A DNA stretch of 64,000 bases from Solenopsis invicta. Lineage: Eukaryota; Arthropoda; Insecta; Hymenoptera; Formicidae. The DNA is taken from assembly GCF_016802725.1 (NCBI RefSeq), contig NC_052672.1, positions 4,275,249-4,339,248 on the forward strand, read 5' to 3'. Made by a program: the position numbers and the translations under genes. Below are positions 9,742-19,435 of this stretch, one piece after another; positions within the stretch are counted from its first letter, which is position 1, and each line of letters opens with the position of its first letter. The notes beneath the pieces were generated by a model. The model saw only the letters and a program-made list of their open reading frames with translations. It had not been told where the DNA came from and made no database searches.

Positions 9742-10645
9742 GTCATATAATAAACTCCGTACAAATCTCAAGGCAATTTATGAATGCAGCGAAAGATTTG
9801 GATTTGCATAAGCTTGTTACAGAAGAGACCAAACTTGAATATATTAGGCTCGTGTGTCAAATGAAAATGACTGAAACAATTCGTAAGCAGTAAGTGAATT
9901 TTCTAAAATCTAGTAGGAAGATATATTGTTTGCTTTAACTATTTGTTTAATTACGTTTTTACGTTCTACGTTATTTTTATACTTTAAATCTTCCTCGCTA
10001 CAGGTTAAATGTATTCTTGGAAGGCTTTTATGATATTATACCTAAACGACTGATTTCCGTATTTAATGAACAAGAATTTGACTTATTGGTCATCGTGCCT
10101 TATGTAGATATCGAGAATCTTGTAGCAAATACTGAACATCATAAATACACTGCTATGTCTTTACAGGTACTACATTTTGATATTTTGTATTATCTCAAGT
10201 TTGAAAGAATTGAATTATACTATATTTTATTTTATTTTTTTTTTCACTTACAGATTCAATGGTTCTAGTGTATTACATAGTTTTGATCAAGCGGATCGTG
10301 CGAAGTTCTTACAATTCGTTACGTCCAAAGTGTCGTTACAAGATTTTGCTGTGTTAGAAGGCATGAATTGCATATAAAAGTTCCAAATTCACAGAAAAAT
10401 AGGTCAACAGACAAACTTCCATCTGCACATACTCGATAAGTATCTGAAGAAAGAAATTTTTGTAATACTTTCTCATATGCGTGTATAAGCTGAAATTAAA
10501 TCGATATAAAAGTGGGCTAAAACTGTATTCTCTAATTGCAGTTTCAATCAATTGGATCTGCCAGTGTACGAGACGTATGATAAACTTTATACAAATCTAC
10601 TTATGAATGCAGCGAAAGATTTGGATTTGCATAAGCTTGTTGGAA
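9742..10645 (+). pseudogene. Captured HUWE1-like HECT-domain exons (left arm copy)
   Basis: HUWE1 is an E3 ubiquitin ligase; this segment matches its C-terminal HECT lobe with introns kept. Exon A (about 9811-9889) carries LEYIRLVCQMKMT. A GTAAGT donor at 9890 and a CAG acceptor at 10001-10003 lead to exon B (10004-10167; LEGFYDIIPKRLISVFNEQE). A second intron ends at about 10252, then comes exon C (SFDQADRAKFLQFV, LEGMN, KFQIH). A last intron ends at 10541 before exon D (FNQLDLPVYETYDKL). Stops and shifts (TAG after IQWF, TAA after GMNCI) make it non-coding. The gene's 3' end (CSERFGFA then stop) occurs twice, at about 9750-9806 and 10580-10637, so part of the last exon is duplicated in front of exon A. 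Confidence 0.9.
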
Positions 10646-11222
10646 CGCTATTGTCATATAATATGTAGCATTAATAATAAGTATGAGTATAATAATAACT
10701 TATTCCACAAATAACTTTATTATTAAATAATATGATATTGACAATAGAAATACAAACTAATACTAAAATTTTTTTCAAATTATAAAAAAAATCATTTAAC
10801 ACATAAAAAAATAATCTAAAAATATAAATATACATTACAATGCAAGTGTGTTATGTAATTTTTACATATATAATTTATTTTATTCTTATTAGATAACAAT
10901 ATTCTTGTCGGATATTCTTTAGGACTGTTTACATAAATTTTCGATATAAGAATGATACATTAGAAATATTGATACACTTTTATAATACATCTCCATAATA
11001 ATATATCTCCAAAATTAAAAAATTTGAGTATTAGAATGCTAGAACATATTTCAAGTTTTGTTTTTTTCAATAAAGTGAAATATTAGAAAGTTGGTATTAC
11101 ATTTCTTAAATGTATTTCTTGAATATTAAATATTATTTTAAATATTTTCAAAGTGTGTGTGTCTATGTATATAATTTTTGCTTATTTTTATACAATTCAA
11201 CATTTCCGTTGTTACGTTCTTT
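10646..11222. other. Inner AT-rich part of left arm
   Basis: Paired inversely with 23095-22921 and 16443-16042. No genes seen. Confidence 0.7.
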
Positions 11223-11404
11223 TCTTTCCGCTACCGTCTATTTTGCAGATCGGAATCTGTTTTCTTGAACCAGATTTAAAAGTTGATGGTCTTCATCAGC
11301 TGTAGTACAGCAGGGTCGACCTGTGGGTCGTGGATCCACATTCCCTTCTTCTTCCAATTGTTTTAATAATCGGTAAATTGTACTCCTCTGCAAAAGAAAT
11401 TGTT

Positions 11405-11470
11405 CCACCCCCACCTCCACCCCACCACCCCCCGCGCGCGCAGGGGGTGGTGGGGTGGAGGTGGGGGTGG
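11405..11470. repeat. G-rich/C-rich hairpin with GC loop
   Basis: C-rich arm 11405-11433 and its near-perfect complement 11443-11470 around a CGCGCGCG core. The G-rich side, with runs of 3-5 G at short spacing, could also form a quadruplex. It lies inside the intron of the left transposase copy. Confidence 0.8.
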
Positions 11471-11479
11471 AAAGGTTGG

Positions 11480-11690
11480 GTGGGGGTGGACCTCGCTCCG
11501 CGTAAAAAGCCCCCTGTATCATGTAAATTAAAATAACAATTAATGTGGCTTCAAAGCAGACATCTGTGGAGGAGGGTACGCTGGGGGTGGAGAAAGTGGG
11601 ATGGGGATGGACCTCGCTTCACGTGGAAAGTGCTTTGTATCATGCAAATTAAGATAAAAGTTAATTTCACTGTAAAACAGACATCGGTAA
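11480..11690 (+). repeat. Two diverged direct copies of a ~122-bp unit
   Basis: Units near 11480-11566 and 11602-11690 share GGACCTCGCT, GTATCATG and AAATTAA followed by CAGACATC at matching spacing. Confidence 0.65.
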
Positions 11691-12083
11691 TTTCAACTTT
11701 CATGCAAAACAATTTTTTATTTAAAACTAAGATTCAGGTTGGGTTATTATAAGAAATATTGTACAGATTCATAAATTTCAAAATTTTTATTTAACACTTT
11801 TTAAATAAATTAAGTTACTAAAACGCATGCGCATGCGGTCACCTGCATGCAAACGTGACCACAGCGCATGTTCAGTTCGCTACATAACGCCGAGATGACA
11901 GGTATCTTAACCTGTGCAATCACCAACTTTAACGCTTGATATCTCGGTTCACGGGCCAGAGCGACACTTTTTCTTGACAGATTCTTTCATTTTGAGTGAA
12001 AACGCGTCGAATGAGCCTAATTTCGTTAAAATCGGAAGTGCAGTGGGTATTCTTAACAATTACCTATATAAGAAACGTTTTAA
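11691..12083. other. Extra sequence in the left transposase intron
   Basis: Not present in the right copy. Contains a small repeat GCATGCGCATGCGG (11825-11838). No coding signal accepted. Confidence 0.4.
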
Positions 12084-13033
12084 AAAAGATTTTAAACTTT
12101 GATAATGATGAGGTGTCACCATAGTATGTACAACATTTTTTGAATTTTTTCAATTAATTTTTTTACCCCTGAGAGAAAAACCGAAAAAATCCGCGGAAAA
12201 AATGAAAAAAAAAAAAAAACAGGTTTTTTCCGAAGCCTTTAAAACTATACGTTATTAGGTACAGAATTGTAATAATATTTATAGATATATGTAAGTATAC
12301 TTTACATTTACGTTACATAATCTTGAAACTTCTGTCACTGTCATTCCTGTGTCTATATATGCAAGTATTTTACCTCTAACGAACTGAGAAATAGGGCCAG
12401 GCATTTTGATGTGATGTTGATAATATATTACATATATATATTTATATGTATACGTATAATTACATTGGAGTCAATATATATTAGGTTTTTGCCTAAAGTT
12501 ATATTTAAACAGAAGAAAATAGATATATATAAATAATCTGATGTTATCTATAACTCCAATGTAATTGTTCAACGAATCGATTAACGAATCGATTCGTGTA
12601 TGTATACATATATTCCTATATATATTTTTTTAGCGCAAAAATTTTTCTCAATTTTTCATATAATTTTTCGTAATTTTTCAGAATACCTGTAGTTTTATAA
12701 ATTTTTCAGATTTTGTGTATGTACAAATTGAAACATTTATGAGAAATACTCTGAAACAACTTAAGAAGTTTACATCTTTTTTTTTTCAAAATTACAGGTA
12801 TTCTGAAAAGTTATGAAAAATTATAAGAAAAATTATGAGAAAAATTTTTGCATTAAAAAAAAATATATAGGAATATATGTATATATACACGAATCGATTC
12901 GTTAATCGATTCGTTAAACAATTACATTGGAGTTATAGATAACATCAGATTGTTTATATATATCTATTTTCTTCTGTTTAAATATAACTTTAGGCAAAAA
13001 CCTAATATATATTGACTCTAATGTAATTTTTTG

Positions 13034-13091
<58 letters not shown>

Positions 13092-13388
13092 TATCAACAT
13101 CACATGAAAATGCCTGGCCCTATTTCTCGTTAGAGGCAAAATACTTGCATATATAAACGCAGGAATGACAGTGACAGAAGTTTCAAGATTATGTAAATGT
13201 AAAGTATACTTACATATATCTATAAATATTATTACAATTCTGTACCTAATAATGTATAGTTTTAAAGGCTTCGAAAAAAACCTGTTTTTTTTTATCAATT
13301 TTTCCGCGGATTTTTTCGGTTTTTTCTCAGAAGTAGAAAAATTAATTAAAAAAATAAAAAAAATGTTATACTATGATGACACCTCATC
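12084..13388. repeat. Central palindrome: head-to-head 5' halves of two Tc1 copies
   Basis: 12084-12690 is the inverse of 13388-12790 with scattered differences, around a spacer of about 100 bp (12691-12789). Each arm includes the transposase start codon, exon 1, part of the intron and an upstream sub-palindrome bounded by ATTACATTGGAGT. The two halves therefore run outward from a common centre. Confidence 0.85.
13041..13084 (+). repeat. (GT)n microsatellite
   Basis: About 22 GT units in the right palindrome arm. The left arm has only a short TA-rich stretch here. Confidence 0.95.
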
Positions 13389-14340
13389 ATTATCAAAGTT
13401 TAAAATGTTTTTTAAAATGTTTCTTTTGCAGAGGTGTACAATTTACCGATTATTAAAACAATTGGAAGAAGAAGGGAATATAAATCCACGACCCATACCA
13501 GGTCGACCTCGCTGTACTACAGATGATGAAGACCATCAACTTTTAAATCTGTTTCAAGAAAGCAGATTCCGATCTGCAAAAGAGACGGTAGCGGAAATGG
13601 GATTAAATTGTTTTAGATTCACTGTTATGCGTAGATGGCATGAACAGGGATATTATCATCGTATCCCTGCTCAAAATCAATTGTTAACGCAACAGCATAA
13701 GAATTAACGAATGGTTTTTGCTAGAGAACATTTGCATTGGAGGGATGAATGGAGCAATACCATTTTCTCAGATGAAAAGGTATTCTCAACGGATGAATCT
13801 AGGCGTGTAACATTATGGAGAACAAGAAACACCAGGTACGATGGGGATAATGTACTTTTCCGCGAACGAAGTGGCCGCATTACATTATCATTTTGAGGGT
13901 GTATGACCTCGCACGGACCTGGGCCGTTAGTTCGTACTACACCGCACATGAACGGCGAGGAATACATCAACATATTGTCTGATGTGATGATGCCATTCGT
14001 AGCAGAAACATTTCCTGCTGTACCTCGTGTGAATTTTGTCAGGATAATTCTGGAGTGCATCGATCTAGAGTAGTTCAGAATTGGTTGGCTACACAACATT
14101 AGGACGTTGGACTGGCCAGCCAAATCCCCTGATCTGAACGTAATAAAAAATCTTTAGGCCATAATTGTACAAAATTGGAATTCACGGCTTCCACGAACAC
14201 GCAAAGTCCTTGAGCAGCACGTGCTGGAAGTATGGGAAGGTTACCGCGTAAATCCCATGTTATTCCAAAATTTAGTGCAATCTATGCCTCAAAGATTAAC
14301 TGCAGTGATAGAGAACCATGGAAGTGTTACACGTTATTAA
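13110..14340 (+). pseudogene. Tc1-like transposase, right copy (full length, degenerate)
   Basis: Start at 13110 (MPGPIS…), an indel in exon 1, then an intron ending in CTTTTGCAG at 13431. Exon 2 gives RCTIYRLLKQLEEEGN, RPGRPR-like linker, FSDEKVFS (first D, near 13770), QDNSGVH (second D, near 14040) and SPDLNVIKN (near 14130). The third acidic residue, normally E in SPDLNPIENLW, is K here and the Trp codon is TAG. Other stops and shifts occur near 13707, 13894 and 14070. The copy is catalytically dead. It ends close to 14340 (SVTRY then stop). Confidence 0.85.
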
Positions 14341-14789
14341 TACTATATGTAACCTTCCATGAGTTATGTGTGAATAAATGTTTGAAAGTTGAATGATTGT
14401 GTAACTTGAACTATTCTCGACAAAATATTATAAGTTAAAAATACAGAAATATATTTTTAAATTATAATATTGAATGTGAATAGAACAAACAAATGAATGA
14501 AGGAATGAATATTGAATGACAGTGATATAAGGTAAAAGCCATCCGAGGGTAATTATGAAGATGTGAATAATTTTTTCCCATTTCCACTAGCGTTATTACC
14601 ATCGGTTTCAAAGAAGTAATCATTTTTATTAATTCTACGTAAAATAATAAATTATTTTTTTAAATTTTCAATAGAAAATGTTTTTTAAAATTAGCAAAAT
14701 AAAGGACCTCATCGGTATTTTGAAAATACTCTTACAGAATTACGCGCGCGGGCTATCCTACACCGTGACGATCACTCTCTTACTATGCT
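14341..14789. other. Non-coding spacer
   Basis: AT-rich, between the transposase end and the galactosyltransferase fragment. Nothing recognised. Confidence 0.5.
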
Positions 14790-15262
14790 ACTAGTTGTCT
14801 TCATCCGGCGCGATTCGCTTCTCACTACACCTTCAAGACTGAGAATATCTACGATGAGATTGAGAAATCGTACCTGCCGAGGAACAACTCCTGCGTGATC
14901 TCTATCAGCGATAGGCGGTCCTCTCAACTAGTCTACCCGGAAGGGCCAGAGGAGCAGCCTAATCGACTCGATATCTTACCGGGTGGCCAGTGGAAACCTC
15001 TCAATTGCCATCTTCTTTTCACGTGGCATTATTCTACCCTACTGCAATCGGCAGTGTCAGCTCTTCCTATTCGTGAATTAGATACTTCCTTTCCTGCAGT
15101 CACAGAACCTGGACCGGATATTCGCGATTGAGCAGAATCCGATGCGTGAGTTCAATCGCGCCAAGCTCTTCAACGTCGGCTACGCCGAGGCCACTAGGAT
15201 CAATGATTTTCATTGTTTCTTAATTGACTTTATTTCACAGATCACGCGTTTTGGACCTAATG
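14790..15262 (+). pseudogene. Captured beta-1,4-galactosyltransferase-family fragment
   Basis: GC-rich island in AT-rich DNA. One frame reads LPGGQWKPLNC, like the GG-W-P-C segment at the start of the Glyco_transf_7N domain. The next frame continues GIILPY.NR…QLF…ILPFLQSQNL and then IFAIEQNPMREFNRAKLFNV, the family hallmark (VPYRNR…, EQ…FNRAKLFNVGY.EA). Frameshifts near 15025 and a TAG near 15082 make it non-functional. The catalytic HDVD region is absent: sequence after HCF is unrelated. These Golgi enzymes add Gal or GalNAc to glycans. It probably came from a host gene captured by the surrounding element. Confidence 0.82.
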
Positions 15263-16041
15263 TAGCACAGTACTATGTGCTCTCACTTAAACACATTTTT
15301 TCAACAGCATGATAGCAATGACGACAACAGTGATAATCAGTTTACTATTGGTATGTGTATGTATATATAAAAAATAGTATGTAATGTATAGTTATGTTAT
15401 TGATAAGAGTTAGACTGTAATCATTAGATGCATTTCTTATTTTAGCTCAAAATAAGAAAAAGCAATGTCATTTAAATAGGTAAAATTTAAATATCTGTCA
15501 CAACATTACATTATTTCATAATCTTGTGATATTTGCCATAAAAGACAGCTATTTAATGTACAAATCTACTTTAGATACATAGAAACTATTGTTATAATCT
15601 TTGATCAATTATACTTACCTCATATCCAAAGAAATTCTGGTCCTTTTATGTTGTAAGTTACAATAAAAGTTCAGTGTGTTCTTCATATTGATTGTTTTTA
15701 GGTATTTTAGATAATAAAACATTTTGTTATAAAATTTAATGTAGTATTGTATATTTTTAAACATGAATAAATTAAAAAGACTATCATTGCTCAGCCTAAT
15801 GCTCAATACATATCTAATTTCCTATAAATTGTAGATGAAGTATAGATGTAATCTTTTGTTGCTTTATATCTTTAAATATAACGAAAAATATTTCTCAGCG
15901 ATTGAACAATATTAATAAGTTAACCCTAACAGCATACTTCATCCAGAGAACGTCTCAGGAACATCCTTAGAAGATGAGAGATTTGTGCTGTTAAAGAATA
16001 TATTGTAATGATGAATTATTGTAAAACAATGAAATATGTAA
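15263..16041. other. AT-rich spacer before the right arm
   Basis: Candidate acceptor-like sequence (tttatttcacag) at 15229-15240 just before it. No coding signal accepted. Confidence 0.45.
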
Positions 16042-16443
16042 TGATGAAAAGAACGTAACAACGGAAATGTTGAATTGTATAAAAATAAGCAAAAATTATA
16101 TACATAGACACACACACTTTGTAAATATTTAAAATAATATTTAATATTCAAGAAATACATTTAAGAAATGTAATACCAACTTTCTAATATTTCACTTTAT
16201 TGAAAAAAAACAAAACTTGAAATATGTTCTAGCATTCTAATACTCAAATTTTTTAATTTTGGAGATATATTATTATGAAGATGTATTATAAAAGTGTATC
16301 AATATTTCTAATGTATTATTCTTATATCGAAAATTTATGTAAACAGTCCTAAAGAATATCCGACAAGAATATTGTTATCTAATAAGAATAAAATTAATTA
16401 TATATGTAAAAATTACATAACACACTTGCATTGTAATGTATAT

Positions 16444-16835
16444 TGTGGGATCAATTAAGGACTTTTAGATAATAAGTATAATATGTATATTTCGTTGAGT
16501 GTCTACAGAACGCTCTCTCGACTCGTAGGATCGTTTCTCTCTGATCGCTCGAAATCTTCTGCCTCTGGCTTGTTCTGCCTACTCGCCTTTACCCCTTTTG
16601 CCTGATACATACGTGCGTCCATTCGCAGATGTTACATTTACGCGCTTTGAATACAATTGATTGTGTGTTTTATGACGCTACCATAAAACAACACATGTTT
16701 CGGACAATGGCAATCCTTTTCGTCAAACGACGCTTTTCTTCTACGACACATGTTCTTTCGCTCTTTCTCTCTCTCTCTCTCTCTCATACTCTCATTCTCA
16801 CTCTTTTTCCTTAGCTAACATTTTAACATCCTACA
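16444..16835 (-). repeat. Gypsy 3' LTR
   Basis: 392 bp; includes a short (CT)n near 16760-16785. Confidence 0.93.
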
Positions 16836-18111
16836 TTCGGCCATCCTGCAACGACATTCGCCCCCGAATATCTTCGTCTTCGCATTCGTCCTCCGACTCA
16901 TCGCTCGCAAAATCTGTCCAAGGTTTCATATAATCAGCGGACGTAGAGGTTTTCGACGGCCCCTCATGCTCGCCTATTTTCTGTACAATATAACAGTCGT
17001 TACGCAACACTTTTACAATGCTATATGGTCCGAGATACTTATTAGCCAGCTTAAGGCCAGGACCTAACTGTGTACGCTTAATTGCCACGAAGTCGTTCTC
17101 ATTATATTTTCTCGCCGCTTTTCGCCTCTTTGTCGAAGTTTTCCGATTTTCGCGTTGAATTTTGGCGATGCTCTCTTTTGCTCGTATACGTAATTCGCTC
17201 CGATCGTTCTCGAAATTGTCAACCCATTCTCTTCTAACAATTCTAAGATCTGTGGATCTTCTCGCACATGCGCGTGAGTCCCGTACAATAAGCGGAAAGG
17301 AGTGATGCCAATACTCCTGTGTGGCGCACAATTTAAATATAACTGGGCTGAATCAAGGTGTTTGAACCATTCTTCGTGCTTTGGATCCGAAAGTTTTGTT
17401 AGTAACGAAATCAACACTCTATTTACCCGCTCTACTTGTCCGTTGGCGCGAGGGACTCCTGTCGTAGTTAATACGTGATTAATATTTTCCGCCGAACAAT
17501 AATCCTTAAATTCTTTAGACGTGAACGCTGTGCCACGATCTGAGATTATCCGCCTCGGATTTCCGAAAACAAAAGATTGCTTTTTGAGTCTATTCACTAC
17601 CTCGGTCGTGTTCGTCGTTTTTGTTGCGTATAACCATACGAATTTGGTGAAAGCATCGACTATCGCGAAGACGTATTTGTAACTTTTTTTTATAGTCGGC
17701 AACGGCCCTAAGTGATCAACATGGAATGTATCTAGCGGCAATTCCCCCTTATCGATCATATTTAAATAGCCCTCTTGCTTGCCTTGCTTTTTTTTCGGCT
17801 AGGATACAAGTCACGCAATTTTGTATAATTTTTTCAATCTTCGATCTCGCGCTCGGTATGAAATATTCTCTACGCAATAACGCCTCCGTCTTTGCCACCG
17901 AAAAATGGCCCTGCTCGTGCATACGTTTAATTATCTGCGTACGCATAGATTTAGGAACAACTAATAGAATATCACCATCGCGTTTTTTAAATAACAAATT
18001 GTTTCTAATAATGTAATCATCGTGATCTCCCCTTTCCACTGCGTTAAATATCTTTTTGACGTCGCCGTCGTCTTGCTGTGCTTGCCTGAATCGCACTGAC
18101 AGGCTATCGCA
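16831..18111 (-). pseudogene. pol: Gypsy Pol, integrase part
   Basis: Continues the pol frame beyond the mariner. It holds the zinc-binding HHCC module (HEQGHFSVAKTEALL…NCVTCILAEK, about 17930-17800), the integrase core (FHVDHLGPLP, IISDRGTAFTS, GQVERVNR) and a C-terminal region with KYLGPYSIVKVL. The reading frame changes near 17750 and near 17215, so at least two indels separate these pieces. The first two acidic residues and the E are present. Confidence 0.88.
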
Positions 18112-18113
18112 TA

Positions 18114-19435
18114 CGAGGTGTGTTCAAAAAGTATCGCGAATTTTGTGTTTTTTCAAAAATTATTTATTTATTCATGAATATCTATTTTGTCCCCTTCAAA
18201 GTAATCCCCATGAGATATTATACACTTGTGCCAACGGTTTTTCCAATCTTCGAAGCACTTCAAAAAATCATTTTTTTTTATCTTGTTCAGCTCCTCCTTC
18301 GATGCCGTCTTTATCTCGTCAAGCGTAGCGTAACGTCGTCCTTTCATGGGCCTCTTCAGTTTAGGGAACAAGAAAAAGTCACAGGGGGCCAGATCTGGGG
18401 AATACGGTGGCTGCGGCATCATTAGTGTGTTGTTTTTGGCCAAAAAGTCGCGCACAAGCAACGATGTGTGAGCAGGGGCGTTATCGTGGTGCAAAAGCCA
18501 ATTTTTGTTCTTCTACAAATCCGGGCGTTTCTGGCGGATTGCTTCGCGCAAATTGCGCATAACTTGCAGGTAATATTCCTTATTGACCGTTCTACCCTGT
18601 GGCAAGAACTCATGATGCACCACGCCCCTGCAATCGAAGAAAACTGTCAACAAAACTTTCACATTCGACCGAACTTGGCGCGCTTTTTTCGGTCTTGGTT
18701 CGTGCGGCAGCTTCCATTGAGATGATTGAGCTTTGGTTTCCACGTCATAACCATAAACCCACGATTCGTCACCAGTTATGACCCTCTGGAGCAAATTTGG
18801 GTCGTCGCGGACAGAGTCCAACATCTCATTAGCAATGTTCATGCGATGCTGTTTTTGGTCGCAATTGAGCAATTTTGGTACGAATTTCGCGGCGACCCGT
18901 CTCATGCCCAAATCATTGATAAAAATCGAATGGCACGAGCCAATCGATATGTTTAGGTCCTCAGCAACTTCTCTAACGGTGATTCGACGATTGGCCAATA
19001 CCATTTTCTCCACTTCATTAATTTTTTCGTCTGTTGTTGAAGTGCTCGGGCGTCCGGCACGCTCTTCGTCGTTCACATCTTCTCAGCCTTCTGAGAACAT
19101 TTTGTACCACCGATAAACGTTGCTTCGGTCCAAGGTAGCTTCTCCGTATGCCACAGTCAACATTCGGAATGCATCCGCGCACTTAATTTCGTTTTTCACA
19201 CAAAATTTGATACAGGTTCTTTGATCCATTTTTTTGAATAGGTAAAAATCGAAGACGATCCAAAACACGTGCAAGCAAAGCAGCTGTCAACAATTAAGTG
19301 AACATTCAAAATGGCCGAGCTTGTCGGCATAAGTGAGAGACATGAGTACCAACATAACGCCACAAAAAGATCGAAATTCGAATATACGTAACCCACGAAA
19401 ATTCAAAATTCGCGATACTTTTTGAACACACCTCG
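18114..19435 (-). mobile_element. mariner element inserted in gypsy pol
   Basis: 1322 bp with terminal repeats CGAGGTGTGTTCAAAAAGTA and TA duplications at 18112-18113 and 19436-19437. Removing it in thought reconnects the gypsy pol region between RNase H and integrase. Confidence 0.96.
18168..19229 (-). pseudogene. mariner transposase (DD34D) with two in-frame stops
   Basis: A single frame over about 353 codons from MDQRTCIKF at 19229. The helix-turn-helix region comes first, then the linker (ERAGRPSTS). Catalytic motifs: ITGDESWVYGYD (first D), LLHHDNAPAHTS (second D) and PYSPDLAPCDFFLFP (third D, 34 residues on). Stops interrupt it at about 19080-19082 (TGA) and 18510-18512 (TAG). Length is normal for mariner. 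Apart from the two nonsense codons it looks complete, so it is a recent or mildly decayed copy. Confidence 0.93.

Larger units (their letters stand above)
2935..11222 (+). repeat. Left terminal inverted repeat arm, interrupted by BEL
   Basis: Segments 2935-3071 and 9673-11222 pair in inverse orientation with 24215-24079 and onward down to 16042. It holds a short palindrome (near 9695-9733), the HUWE1-like exons (9742-10645) and an AT-rich inner part (10646-11222). The match stops at about 11222, inside transposase-derived sequence. Confidence 0.85.
11223..12404 (-). pseudogene. Tc1-like transposase, left copy (5' half only, with intron)
   Basis: Minus-strand start ATG at 12404-12402 (MPGPISQFVRGKILAY…GMTVTEVSRLCN). 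A donor AAC|GTAAAT gives an intron 12311-11388, ending TTTTGCAG before exon 2 (RSTIYRLLKQLEEEGN…). The exon phases match. Exon 2 is cut at about 11223, where the arm repeat begins, so the catalytic part is missing. This is the paired helix-turn-helix DNA-binding end of a Tc1/mariner transposase. Its 924-bp intron is swollen by extra sequence (11400-12080). Confidence 0.8.

Noticed and set aside
15063..15131. Continuation of the 14895-15131 frame past the galactosyltransferase motif
   Set aside because: Homology moves to another frame near 15025, so the frame's own tail is out-of-phase translation.
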